The position numbers and the translations under genes are program-made. Under the pieces are notes generated by a model. That model did not search any database. It was not told the origin of the DNA and worked only from the letters and a program-made list of their open reading frames with translations. Positions 1-8,630 of a stretch of DNA of 64,000 nt are shown here, piece by piece. Source of the stretch: Gemmatimonadota bacterium (GTDB taxonomy: Bacteria > Gemmatimonadota > Gemmatimonadetes > Gemmatimonadales > GWC2-71-9); NCBI GenBank assembly GCA_003221005.1, contig QHTZ01000079.1:1-64000 (forward strand), written 5' to 3'. Positions within the stretch are counted from its first letter, which is position 1, and each line of letters starts with the position of its first letter.

Positions 1-123
1 GACTGCGCGGTCGCGAGCGCGAACGCGTGCATCACGAGGCGCCCGCCGACGCCGAGGAAGAGCGCACCGCTGACCATCCCGAGTAACAGGGCGGCCGCGA
101 AGCGGCTAAGCCGAGCAAGGTTC
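1..123 (-). CDS. partial hypothetical membrane protein (runs off the left edge)
   Basis: Reverse-strand translation LNLARLSRFAAALLLGMVSGALFLGVGGRLVMHAFALATAQ... is hydrophobic; start codon not resolved. Confidence 0.35.
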
Positions 124-132
124 AGGCGTCTC

Positions 133-591
133 CTAGCCCGCCTCGACGAGCGCCGCGAGCTTCGCGAGTGACGACCGCCACCCGGCCTCGTTGTCGGCGG
201 GCGGCAGGCCTCGCGGTAGCCCATCGTGCACGGCGAGGACATCGGTGCCGCCGTCTGCATCGGCGAGCGCGATCGTGATCGTCATCTCGCCGCGCAGCGC
301 GGGATCTGTGGTCTCGAACTCGACCACTTCGACAACCCGTTCGTTCGTCACGAGCTTCACGAAGCGGCCGTGGTACGTGTCGGTGCGCGCGGTCGTCTTG
401 CCCCTCTCCGTCGGTGCGTCGTAGGTGAGCGAGATCCGGAAGGAGCCACCTTCGCGGGCGTCGAACGCATGGACGTGGCTGGTCATGCCGGTCGGCACCA
501 TCCACTGCGCGACCGCGCGCGCATCGAGCAGCGCACGATACACGCTCGCGCGGGGCGCGTTCACGCGGCGCCTGACGCGGGTCGAGCTCAT
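133..591 (-). CDS. SRPBCC / AHSA1-like protein
   Basis: 152 aa; N-term VRRRVNAPRASVYRALLDARAVAQWMVP and ...YDAPTERGKTTARTDTYHGRFVKL typical of AHSA1. Confidence 0.75.
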   Translation of the reverse strand: MSSTRVRRRVNAPRASVYRALLDARAVAQWMVPTGMTSHVHAFDAREGGSFRISLTYDAPTERGKTTARTDTYHGRFVKLVTNERVVEVVEFETTDPALRGEMTITIALADADGGTDVLAVHDGLPRGLPPADNEAGWRSSLAKLAALVEAG

Positions 592-1001
592 GGCTTAATC
601 AGCCGCTCAAGACCCTCCTTGTTTATCAGCTTCAGCCTGCTCTCCCCACCTTCCGCTATGACCTGGATGTATGTTGGGTCGGACTCGCCGCCAATCAGCA
701 GCCCAGCTCCGCGCTTGGATGCTCCGAGTTTTACGTTGGGCCGTCCATCCGGGCTCATCAACCGCAGCAGCACGGTTTCGGGATATGGCTTGCCGTTCCA
801 GATGACCTTGGGATCCTCCGGGAGTACGGACAGGCTCGCGCGAACTCTGCCACGGTCATCGACGATTTCGAGCGCGCGGCCGCGGATCACGGCCGGCACA
901 TCGACCGTCGCTGCCCCACTTGAATGAGGTTGAACCAATTGATACCCGAGGAGGCTTAGATTTGCGGCCGTGAGGACGATCAGCAGTCTCTGGGTTTCCA
1001 T
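588..1001 (-). CDS. hypothetical protein with N-terminal signal/TM segment
   Basis: 137 aa ORF, METQRLLIVLTAANLSLLGYQLV; overlaps the next gene by 4 nt. Confidence 0.6.
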   Translation of the reverse strand: METQRLLIVLTAANLSLLGYQLVQPHSSGAATVDVPAVIRGRALEIVDDRGRVRASLSVLPEDPKVIWNGKPYPETVLLRLMSPDGRPNVKLGASKRGAGLLIGGESDPTYIQVIAEGGESRLKLINKEGLERLIKP

Positions 1002-1044
1002 TGTGTTCCTCTACTTGTTCATGGCATTCTCTTGATCGAGCTCA

Positions 1045-1377
1045 TCACTTGGGTGGCAGAGAAGCAGCGTACTTGAGACTGGTGGTAACCCACTTCGCGA
1101 GCCCATCCGAGCGGGCTAGGCCTGGCGGCTGCACGAGAATCCAACCCTTCATCGGCCGGCCGCCCGATAGATCGAACACGCGCGTGTGAGGTTGCTTGAG
1201 CGCCCGGTTGGTGTCCTCGGGGTCAAGACGTACAATCATTTCCTGGCCGTGTACGCCACAGCACATGTTGCCGTGGAGCAGGAAGGCGAGGCCTCCGAAC
1301 ATGCGCTTCTCGGTGAGGCCGGGACGTTTGCCGAGTCGCTTGCGGATGCGAGTAGCGAGCTTTTCGTTGAAGGCCAT
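1045..1377 (-). CDS. TfoX/Sxy N-terminal domain protein
   Basis: 110 aa; KRMFGGLAFLLHGNMCCGVHGQEMIVRL motif. Confidence 0.8.
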   Translation of the reverse strand: MAFNEKLATRIRKRLGKRPGLTEKRMFGGLAFLLHGNMCCGVHGQEMIVRLDPEDTNRALKQPHTRVFDLSGGRPMKGWILVQPPGLARSDGLAKWVTTSLKYAASLPPK

Positions 1378-1385
1378 GGCTAACC

Positions 1386-1706
1386 CTAACGTTCCGGACC
1401 TACTCGCCGCGCTTCCCGTCCTTGCGCCAGCAGCCGTTCGGTGAAGTCGAGGCGCTCCTGCGCCTCAGTCAGCTCCTGCCGCTGCTTGCTCACTTCGGCT
1501 TCGAGCGCTTCGAGCCGAGCCTCGACATCGCTCCCGCCGGGGGCCCGCCGCAGGCGCTGGGCCCATAACCCGAACCCCAAAGCGAGCACCGCGTGAATCG
1601 TGGCATGCCACGGCTCGGTTGTTCCAGCCGCGAAGCCGGCTCCAGCCAAGTTGATGGCGGTTAGCACGAGGGCGATCGGGTACCAGATTGCGGGCTTGAA
1701 GGTCAT
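1386..1706 (-). CDS. hypothetical two-TM protein with C-terminal coiled coil
   Basis: 106 aa; hydrophobic N-term then LEALEAEVSKQRQELTEAQERLDFTERLL. Confidence 0.55.
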   Translation of the reverse strand: MTFKPAIWYPIALVLTAINLAGAGFAAGTTEPWHATIHAVLALGFGLWAQRLRRAPGGSDVEARLEALEAEVSKQRQELTEAQERLDFTERLLAQGREARRVGPER

Positions 1707-1790
1707 GGCGTGATCGCGCTTAAGGTGGAGGCGCTCCCCCGCATGCGCAACGGATGGCGAACCGGTGGTCGAGGCGAGCGGGCGCCACAG

Positions 1791-3275
1791 TCATTCCGCC
1801 CGAATGGACAACGCATGCCGGAAGACATTGCGCGGGTCCCACCGCGCCTTGATCCGCTGCAACCGCGGGTAGCTCGCCTTGTAATACAGTGTGTGCCAGG
1901 CCACGCCGGAGGTATTGAGCCTCGAGTCCGCGAGGTCGGCGTCGGGATGATTGATGAGCGCGCCATCATAGGTTTCGCCCGGGACCGGCACGCCCCCGCT
2001 CTCCACAAACAGATCCCGATAGAACGCCCGGACCCATGTCAGGTTCTTCGCCTCGACACGCGGATCCAGCCAGCCCGTGTTGCATGCCAGGTCGAGAATC
2101 GCATCGCGTTGGGCGGAGGCGGTGGCATCAAGCGCGACGGTATTGATTCGCCCACCATAGGTTGCGAGCCCCAACATCCCACCCATGACGTCGTGGTCGT
2201 TGCGGGTCAGATAATCGTATGCCACTCCCATCTGGCGATCCGTCAACGGTTTCTTCAGCAGCGCGTCCTTCACCGACATCCGCGCGAGCTCCTTGGCCTG
2301 CGGTGCGCCAGCCCCCTCGCCCAGCGCCGCGAGATGGTCATCCACCTGCCGCTCGGCGGCGGCGCCGGCCGTGCTCACACCGCGGATGATGATCTTCCCG
2401 AACTGCTTACGATGGAGCTCGAAGAGGGTCCACAGAGAGGCGTACGGGGAATCGGCCCCATTGTTTCGCTCGCACCAGGTCCCGTGGTTCCTGAGGAGGC
2501 GCAGGAAGGAGGGCTGGTCAATGTCGCCCCAGCTCCATTCCGCCTTGAAAGTAGTGATCGACTGCGGTGCGGGAGGCAACAACCTGGCGGGATCCTCGCC
2601 CGATGCGCCGGGCGACCTGAACCAGTACCGGGTGACGACGCCAAAGTTGCCACCGCCGCCGCCGGTATGCGCCCACCAGAGGTCGCGATGCGGGTCCGAG
2701 GTGTCCCGGGTCGCCACCACGCTGCTTGCCTGTCCGCGCTCGTCCACGGTCACTACCTCGACGGCGTACAGATAATCCGCCGCGAGGCCGAGCTCGCGGC
2801 AGAGGAAGCCAAAGGCACCACCGACCACATGCCCGCCCATGCCGATCTCGGGATATTCGCCGAGCGGTATCACTCCTCCCCACGTCTCGAACAGCGCCCG
2901 GAACGTCTCGCCCACCGTGGCGCCCGCTTCGACCGCCACGGCGCCCCTGGCCGCGTCGTAGTACACGCGCTTCATCGGCGAGACATCGATGATCACCCGG
3001 ACCTCAGGATCCGATACGAATCCCTCGAGGCAATGCCCGCCACTCGTCACGGCGAGGCGCCGTCCCTCCCGCACCGCCTCCGCTACCGCCGCTACCACCT
3101 CGTCGGTCGAGCTGACGAGCCGGACGTAGTCCGGGCTCGCGCGGAACAGCTTGTTGAAGCGCTTCCCGACCACCGTGAGATAGCGCGGATCGTCGGGGCC
3201 GATTTTGATGGATTCAATCCGCGTGTCGTCGGTCGTCTGTCGTGTCGACATCGTCTCCTCTCGAGCGCGCGGCAC
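1791..3275 (-). CDS. FAD-binding (BBE-type) oxidoreductase
   Basis: 494 aa; FAD-binding signature RLAVTSGGHCLEGF, C-terminal YYKASYPRLQRIKARWDPRNVFRHALSI. Confidence 0.85.
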   Translation of the reverse strand: MPRAREETMSTRQTTDDTRIESIKIGPDDPRYLTVVGKRFNKLFRASPDYVRLVSSTDEVVAAVAEAVREGRRLAVTSGGHCLEGFVSDPEVRVIIDVSPMKRVYYDAARGAVAVEAGATVGETFRALFETWGGVIPLGEYPEIGMGGHVVGGAFGFLCRELGLAADYLYAVEVVTVDERGQASSVVATRDTSDPHRDLWWAHTGGGGGNFGVVTRYWFRSPGASGEDPARLLPPAPQSITTFKAEWSWGDIDQPSFLRLLRNHGTWCERNNGADSPYASLWTLFELHRKQFGKIIIRGVSTAGAAAERQVDDHLAALGEGAGAPQAKELARMSVKDALLKKPLTDRQMGVAYDYLTRNDHDVMGGMLGLATYGGRINTVALDATASAQRDAILDLACNTGWLDPRVEAKNLTWVRAFYRDLFVESGGVPVPGETYDGALINHPDADLADSRLNTSGVAWHTLYYKASYPRLQRIKARWDPRNVFRHALSIRAE

Positions 3276-3312
3276 TCAAGGCTCCACTGGAACGATCAAC
3301 CGCGGCAGCGCC

Positions 3313-3696
3313 TCATTCGTTCGGCGGCGGCACACCGGTCTTCGTTCCCGTCAGGTAATGGTCGTAGAGCTCGCGAACGCGACGCCGAGTGAGGGCACTC
3401 AGGCAATTGAGGATGTCCACGTGTTGACGTCCCGCGGCACGGCACGTGAGATCTCGGTAGCGCTCCCACGCCGCTTGCGCGCTGTCGAGCAGGGCGCGAT
3501 TGGTGGTGACTCGTCGCGCCTCGTGAAGGTATTTGCTCAGGTTGCTCTTGGCTTCCGCAAGCACGCGAGAGGCGCACCGCTCCATGTCGACCGTGGTCTT
3601 AGCGTCGGCGCACGCCCGGGACGGGGCCTCCTGGGCAGTGACGCCCGAGGGCAGGAGAAGGAGGGTCACGAGGACGTGGCGGACCATCAGACACAC
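3313..3696 (-). CDS. secreted LprI-like (DUF1311) protein
   Basis: 127 aa; signal peptide, then DMERCASRVLAEAKSNLSKYL...LDSAQAAWERYRDLTCRAA. Confidence 0.65.
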   Translation of the reverse strand: MCLMVRHVLVTLLLLPSGVTAQEAPSRACADAKTTVDMERCASRVLAEAKSNLSKYLHEARRVTTNRALLDSAQAAWERYRDLTCRAAGRQHVDILNCLSALTRRRVRELYDHYLTGTKTGVPPPNE

Positions 3697-3730
3697 TCGA
3701 TCTCCGGGGGGCTGCCTGGCCGCGAGCGCT

Positions 3731-3880
3731 TCACCGGCCCACGATGATCAACGCCCCGGAGACGATCGCCAAAATCGCCATCACGGTGCTGAGGCCCGAG
3801 AAGCTGAAGTTCACGACCTGGATGAGTCCATGCACGACAAGCCAGATGCCTAACAGGAGCAGACCAAGGTTCTTCTTCAT
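3731..3880 (-). CDS. 49-aa small hydrophobic membrane protein (absent from the ORF track)
   Basis: Manual translation MKKNLGLLLLGIWLVVHGLIQVVNFSFSGLSTVMAILAIVSGALIIVGR*. Confidence 0.65.
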   Translation of the reverse strand: MKKNLGLLLLGIWLVVHGLIQVVNFSFSGLSTVMAILAIVSGALIIVGR

Positions 3881-3970
3881 GAGTGACGTCCCTTCCGCTT
3901 GAGCCGTCGGCCTACGGATCGCACCTAAGCTGCGGGCGACTCGCTCGCTGGCGCAAGGGCGCGGACACCC

Positions 3971-4136
3971 TTAGCCGCGTCGTTCTGCAAAACGCGTGAA
4001 CGCCTCCATGTGCCGACGGTGTGCGGCCCGAATGGCTCGCTGCGCGATCAGGCCAAATAGCTTGTTGACTGGACCGTTGAATCTGAAGACTTCCTCAGAA
4101 CGGCACATTGATATCGAGTTCGACGACACTCTTCAT
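3971..4136 (-). pseudogene. SRPBCC-like gene remnant with internal deletion and frameshift
   Basis: ATG start MKSVVELDINVP, then out-of-frame continuation SEEVFRFNGPVNKLFGLIAQRAIRAAHRRHMEAFTRFAERRG*; 166 nt, not a multiple of 3. Confidence 0.65.
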
Positions 4137-4210
4137 CGGTGAGTCACTCTCTGCGCGACTGCGGCCTGGAGTCCCCAGCCTAAGCGGGTTGGGCCGAAGT
4201 TGCGGGGCGC

Positions 4211-4618
4211 TTAGGACGAAGCACGCGCCGACGAGATCGTCAGCTTGAACCCGTCCGGGTCGCGCAACCGGAACATGCGCGCCCCCCAAGGCATGTCGGC
4301 GGGCTCCGATTCGAGCGTGCCGCCGCGCTGCTTGATCCGCTGCGCCATTTCGTCGACGTTCTGGTCAGTCGTCATCTGCAGCGAGAATCCCTCGCCCTTG
4401 GCCCGGTCCCATCCCTTGGCTCCGTCATCCAGATTGATCAAGATTCGGACGTCCCCGGCGCTGAGCGAAATCGCGCGCAGCGTTCCCTCGCGCCGATGCT
4501 CCCGCTCGACACTGAATCCGACCACATCGTGGTACCAGGCCAAGCTCTTTGCGAGATCCTTCACGGTCAGCGAGGCCGAGAGCGTGCGGGCACGGAAGGA
4601 CTCAGGTTCGGAGCGCAT
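4211..4618 (-). CDS. VOC / glyoxalase family protein
   Basis: 135 aa; SLTVKDLAKSLAWYHDVVGFSVER...GARMFRLRDPDGFKLTIS. Confidence 0.8.
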   Translation of the reverse strand: MRSEPESFRARTLSASLTVKDLAKSLAWYHDVVGFSVEREHRREGTLRAISLSAGDVRILINLDDGAKGWDRAKGEGFSLQMTTDQNVDEMAQRIKQRGGTLESEPADMPWGARMFRLRDPDGFKLTISSARASS

Positions 4619-5195
4619 TGGTGCTCATGGATTCTCCTGCAGGGCTAATGGGCTTTGGGGCTACCGGCGTCTTCACGCCCTTGTTACGCGGCATCCCATC
4701 GCCCCGCCGTACCGGGCGCGTCGTGATCACGAGGCCGCGGACCCGCTCAGACCGCGATGCGGCGTTGGCTTGCGCCAGGTGGACCGTGTTGAGCAGCACC
4801 TTGTCCTCGGTCGCGAATGAGACGCCCAGCAATATGGCATGCCGTTCGCCGCCGGCCTCCCAGATGTTGCCTTGGATCGACACCGTGTCCGTTGACGGGT
4901 GCCGGGCCCCAAAACGGCGAGGGACCCCGTTAAATCGCAGCTGGAGGAGTCGCTGCTGCGGCTCCGGCTTGATCGCCCCGCGGTGCAGTCGGCAAATGGG
5001 GAACGCCGAGCTGTAGATGGGCTTGCCGTCGAGTGTGACGTCAAGAACGAGGGAGTCGCCGCCCGCGCAATCAGCGAACCAGTGCCAGACGACTTCGTCG
5101 CGGGCGGAAGTGGACGCCTGGCCAGACACGGACACGGGCACAAGCGCTAGGGCGAGCGCCGCACCGGGGGAGAGAAGCCACGCAGCGTGCTTCAT
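4602..5195 (-). CDS. hypothetical secreted protein
   Basis: Internal ATG of the 4602..5912 ORF gives MKHAAWLLSPGAALALALVPVSVSGQA signal peptide; upstream part of that ORF is out of frame with dedA. Confidence 0.55.
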   Translation of the reverse strand: MKHAAWLLSPGAALALALVPVSVSGQASTSARDEVVWHWFADCAGGDSLVLDVTLDGKPIYSSAFPICRLHRGAIKPEPQQRLLQLRFNGVPRRFGARHPSTDTVSIQGNIWEAGGERHAILLGVSFATEDKVLLNTVHLAQANAASRSERVRGLVITTRPVRRGDGMPRNKGVKTPVAPKPISPAGESMSTNALRT

Positions 5196-5254
5196 GAGAT
5201 GAATGTCGGCAATATGCGGCTGGGCGGTGGGAGTGCGCCAGCTACCGATTCCGG

Positions 5255-5857
5255 CTACCGCCGCATCCTCCGCCACACGAGCACCGCAAGCGCCACCAAG
5301 ACGACGAGCGCCACTCCGCCCAGCGCGCGGTTCAACCGCCCGAGGTGGGCCAACACGACCTCGAAGTTCGTCCCGAGGCGCATGACGAGAAACGTGAGCG
5401 CCCCGTACCACAACCCGGACGCGAGCGCGAGCGGAATCACCGCGCGCGCGGGCGCGAGCCCTGCGATCCCCGCGAACGGCGGCACCACCGCACGCCACAC
5501 CGGCAAGAGGCGGCTCAGGAAGATCCCGTAGGTCCCGTGGCGGTGGTACTCGCGCTCCAGGTGCGCCAGCACCGGCTCGGGGAGGAGCTTGCGCCCGATC
5601 GCCCCGCGGAACACCGCCCGGCCGTAGCGGCGCGCCAGATCGTACACGGCGGCCGCCGTGGCGACGTTCGCGCCCCAGCTGACTGCAAACACGGCCCAGC
5701 CGTCTAGCCTCCCCCGTCCCGCCAGGAAGGCGCCGAGCGCGACGGCGGTGTCGGCGGGGAGGGGCGGAAACACGTTCTCGAGGGCCGAGACGATCGCAAT
5801 CAGCCCGTACAGATAGCCGGTGGGTAGACCTTCGAGGAACTGCAGGAAATCGGTCAG
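5255..5857 (-). CDS. DedA/VTT family membrane protein
   Basis: Conserved ...GLIAIVSALENVFPPLPADTAVALGAFLAGRG...GTYGIFLSRLLPVWRAVVPPFAGIAG; homologous N-term extends upstream of the called GTG (5773) to a CTG at 5857 overlapping the ispF stop. Confidence 0.75.
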   Translation of the reverse strand: MTDFLQFLEGLPTGYLYGLIAIVSALENVFPPLPADTAVALGAFLAGRGRLDGWAVFAVSWGANVATAAAVYDLARRYGRAVFRGAIGRKLLPEPVLAHLEREYHRHGTYGIFLSRLLPVWRAVVPPFAGIAGLAPARAVIPLALASGLWYGALTFLVMRLGTNFEVVLAHLGRLNRALGGVALVVLVALAVLVWRRMRR

Positions 5858-6330
5858 TGCGCCGGCTCCAGCACCGCCACCGCGATCGCCGCGATCCCCT
5901 CGCCCCGCCCAATGAATCCCATCTTCTCGTTCGTCTTCCCCTTCACCGACACGCTTGAGGGACCCGCGAGCAGCGCGCCCGCGAGCTTCTCACGCATCTC
6001 GTCCACGTACAGCGCGATCGGCGGCTGCTCGGCGATGACCGTGATGTCGGCGTTCACGAAGTGGAGGCGGAGCTCGAGCACCTGCAGGTACGCCTGGTTC
6101 AGGAGATAAATGGAGCTGGCGTTCTGCCACTGGGGATCGGTATCGGGGAACAGGGCCCCGATGTCCCCCAACCCGGCGGCGCCGAGCACCGCGTCCGTGA
6201 GCGCGTGCGCGACCACGTCCGCGTCCGAGTGGCCAGCCAGGCCCTGGGGGTGCGGAATCTCCACCCCGCCGAGGATCAGCTTGCGACCCTGAGTGAAGCG
6301 ATGCGAGTCGTAGCCGACGCCGACGCGCAT
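5854..6330 (-). CDS. ispF: 2-C-methyl-D-erythritol 2,4-cyclodiphosphate synthase
   Basis: 158 aa; MRVGVGYDSHRF, GHSDADVVAHALTDA, GLGDIGALFPDTDP, KGKTNEKMGFIGRGEGIAA. Confidence 0.95.
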   Translation of the reverse strand: MRVGVGYDSHRFTQGRKLILGGVEIPHPQGLAGHSDADVVAHALTDAVLGAAGLGDIGALFPDTDPQWQNASSIYLLNQAYLQVLELRLHFVNADITVIAEQPPIALYVDEMREKLAGALLAGPSSVSVKGKTNEKMGFIGRGEGIAAIAVAVLEPAH

Positions 6331-6726
6331 CTAGATCTTGAGGATCCGGATCGCGAGCTGGGCGGCGTTCTTGGCGTTGTCGATCCCCACGGTGGCGACG
6401 GGCACGCCTGGGGGGACCTGCGCGGTCGCGAGCAGCGCGTCGAGCCCGTTGAGCGCGCCCACGGCGAAGGGGACGCCGATCACGGGAAGATCGGTGAGCG
6501 AGGCGGCGAAGCCCGGCAGCGCGGCCGAGAGCCCCGCCCCGGCGATCACCACCTTGAAGCCCTTCGCGCGCGCGCCCTTCACCAGCTCGGCAGTCTGATC
6601 GGGTTGGCGGTGCGCGGAAGAGACGTGGAGCTCGTACGAAATGCCCGCCTTGCTGAGCACTTCCAGGGCGGGCTCGATCCTCGGTTTGTCGCTGTCGGAT
6701 CCTACGATTATCAGCACCTCAGGCAC
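6331..6726 (-). CDS. purE: N5-carboxyaminoimidazole ribonucleotide mutase-like (PurE)
   Basis: 131 aa; IVGSDSDKP, SAHRQP, PVIGVPFAVGALNGLDALLATAQVPPGVPVATVGI. Confidence 0.85.
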   Translation of the reverse strand: MPEVLIIVGSDSDKPRIEPALEVLSKAGISYELHVSSAHRQPDQTAELVKGARAKGFKVVIAGAGLSAALPGFAASLTDLPVIGVPFAVGALNGLDALLATAQVPPGVPVATVGIDNAKNAAQLAIRILKI

Positions 6727-6759
6727 GTACCCTTCCCCCTTCCGCCGTCCCTCGCCCCC

Positions 6760-7803
6760 TCACGCGGCGTCGTCGAGGATCGTGTAGTCCTGCCTGCGCT
6801 GCTTGGGCGTATACCCCGCATCGGCGATGAGGCGCCGCATTTCGGGGAGCGTCAGGCGGTACGTCGTGCCCGCGGCGGACACGACATTTTCCTCCATCAT
6901 GAGCGAGCCGAAGTCGTTCGCCCCGAAGCGCAGCGCCACCTGGCCGATCTTCGGCCCCATCGTCACCCACGACGCCTGGATGTTCGGCACCTCCTCGAGC
7001 ACGATGCGGGCGATCGCCTGCGTTCGGAGGTAGGTCACCGCGTCGGTCTTCGGCATGTCCGCCATGGCGCTGTGCTCGGGCTGCAGCGGCCAGCAGATGA
7101 AGGCTGTGAAGCCGCCGCTGCAGCGCTGCACCTCGCGCACGCGGAACAGGTGCTCGATGCGGTCGGCCGTCGTCTCGCCGAGGCCGTACATCATCGTCAC
7201 GGACGTCCTCAAGCCGAGCCGATGCGCGATCTCCATCACCTCGAGCCAGCGGTCTGCACCCGCCTTTTTCCGGGCGACGCGGTCGCGGATCTCCTGTACC
7301 AGGATCTCGCCGCCGCCCCCGGGAATCGAGTCCAACCCCGCGGCCACCAGCTCCTTGATCACCTGTTGGATCGTCATCCCGAACCGCCCCGCGAAGAAGT
7401 CCACCTCGGAGGGCGAGAAGCCGTGGATGTGAATCGGGTGATTGCGCTTGATGTAGCGCAGCAGGTCGAGGTACCACTCGAACGGGATGTAGGGGTTGTG
7501 CCCGCCCTGCATCAGGATCTGCACGCCCCCCAGCGCCTTGACCTCGTCGATCTTGCGGCCGATCTCCTCGAACGAGAGGACGTAGCCCTCCGCGTGCTTG
7601 GGCCGGCGGTAGAACGCGCAGAACTTGCAGTCCGCGACGCACACGTTCGTGTAGTTGATGTTGCGGTCGATGATGTAGGTGACGACACGCTCGGGATGCA
7701 GCTTCCAGCGCGCCGCGTCGGCGAGCCCGCCCAGCTCGAGCAGCGACGCCCGGTCGTACAGCTCGACATAAGAGCGGAACTCGGACGAGGTGCGATCGAC
7801 CAT
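6760..7803 (-). CDS. mqnC: cyclic dehypoxanthinyl futalosine synthase (radical SAM)
   Basis: NYTNVCVADCKFCAFYR radical-SAM motif, GGVQILMQGGHNPYIPFEWYLDLLRYIK, HGFSPSEV. Confidence 0.9.
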   Translation of the reverse strand: MVDRTSSEFRSYVELYDRASLLELGGLADAARWKLHPERVVTYIIDRNINYTNVCVADCKFCAFYRRPKHAEGYVLSFEEIGRKIDEVKALGGVQILMQGGHNPYIPFEWYLDLLRYIKRNHPIHIHGFSPSEVDFFAGRFGMTIQQVIKELVAAGLDSIPGGGGEILVQEIRDRVARKKAGADRWLEVMEIAHRLGLRTSVTMMYGLGETTADRIEHLFRVREVQRCSGGFTAFICWPLQPEHSAMADMPKTDAVTYLRTQAIARIVLEEVPNIQASWVTMGPKIGQVALRFGANDFGSLMMEENVVSAAGTTYRLTLPEMRRLIADAGYTPKQRRQDYTILDDAA

Positions 7804-8630
7804 CAGGCCACCTGGAGGAACTGAAGCGAGCCGTCGGGCACGATCCCCTGCGCCGCGAGCCGGCGGAAGAAGTCGGTCAGCCCGGCGAGATGCTTGTAGC
7901 TGAGCGCGTAGTCGAGACCGGCGAAGTACGCGCGGCACTCATCGCTGGGAACGCCCGTGGCGCGCGTCGCGCGCTCGGCCAGGACGTCGAGGTGTGCGAG
8001 CCCCCACGCCCGCGCAGCGAGCAGCGCCTCGTGTATCGCCCGCACGGCAGCGGGGTCGGCGGTGCGCCGCGCCGCCCACACGGCGAACACGAACGGCAGC
8101 CCCGTCCAGCGCTTCCATGCGTCTCCCAGGTCCACGCGATGCGGATAGGTCGCTGTCCCCCGCGCCGCGAGCAGCAGCGCGGGATCGCCGATCACCAGGA
8201 CCCCGTCGTGCGGGAGGCCTGCCAGCGCATCCAGATCACTCGCCTCGGCGCGCGCCTGGGCGAAGCGGGGGCGCACGTGCCACACCTCCCGGCACAGCAG
8301 CTCGAGCAGCGCCACCGACGTGCGCGACGACGCGGTGAGCAGCACCGTCGCCTGGTCGAGACGTGCCACCGGCAGCTTGCTGAAGAGGGCGACGCTCTGC
8401 ACGGGACCGTCACACGAGATGGCGAGGTCGGGGAGGAGCACCAGGTCCCGGGCGTGCCGCGCGTATTCGATCGCGCTGATCACGCTGACGTCGAGCTCTC
8501 CGGCGATGAGCAGATCGTTCAGCTCGGCGGGAGTCCCGGTCACGAGCTCGGCCGGGGCGGTCACGGCGCCGCCGTCGATCGCCCCGTAGACCGGGTAGCA
8601 GTTGATGTAGCCGATGCGGCCGAGTCTCAT
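7803..8630 (-). CDS. mqnA: chorismate dehydratase (futalosine pathway)
   Basis: MRLGRIGYINCYPVYGAID...LDVSVISAIEYARHARDLVLLPDLAISCDGPVQSVALFS. Confidence 0.9.
   Translation of the reverse strand: MRLGRIGYINCYPVYGAIDGGAVTAPAELVTGTPAELNDLLIAGELDVSVISAIEYARHARDLVLLPDLAISCDGPVQSVALFSKLPVARLDQATVLLTASSRTSVALLELLCREVWHVRPRFAQARAEASDLDALAGLPHDGVLVIGDPALLLAARGTATYPHRVDLGDAWKRWTGLPFVFAVWAARRTADPAAVRAIHEALLAARAWGLAHLDVLAERATRATGVPSDECRAYFAGLDYALSYKHLAGLTDFFRRLAAQGIVPDGSLQFLQVA

Noticed and set aside
1-5200. Possible integron gene-cassette array (small same-strand genes TfoX, VOC, SRPBCC, hypotheticals; CCTAAGCG...CGCTTAGG inverted repeat near 4165-4210)
   Set aside because: Most intergenic gaps are far too short for attC sites, the inverted repeat appears once, and there is no integrase in the window.
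6061-7824. 587-aa plus-strand ORF (and similar long + strand ORFs at 1710-3392, 9844-11466, 22418-24124)
   Set aside because: Antisense to purE/mqnC, the FAD oxidoreductase, fabF/acpP and PMM; His/Arg/Val-rich compositional artefacts of GC-rich codon usage with no recognisable domains.
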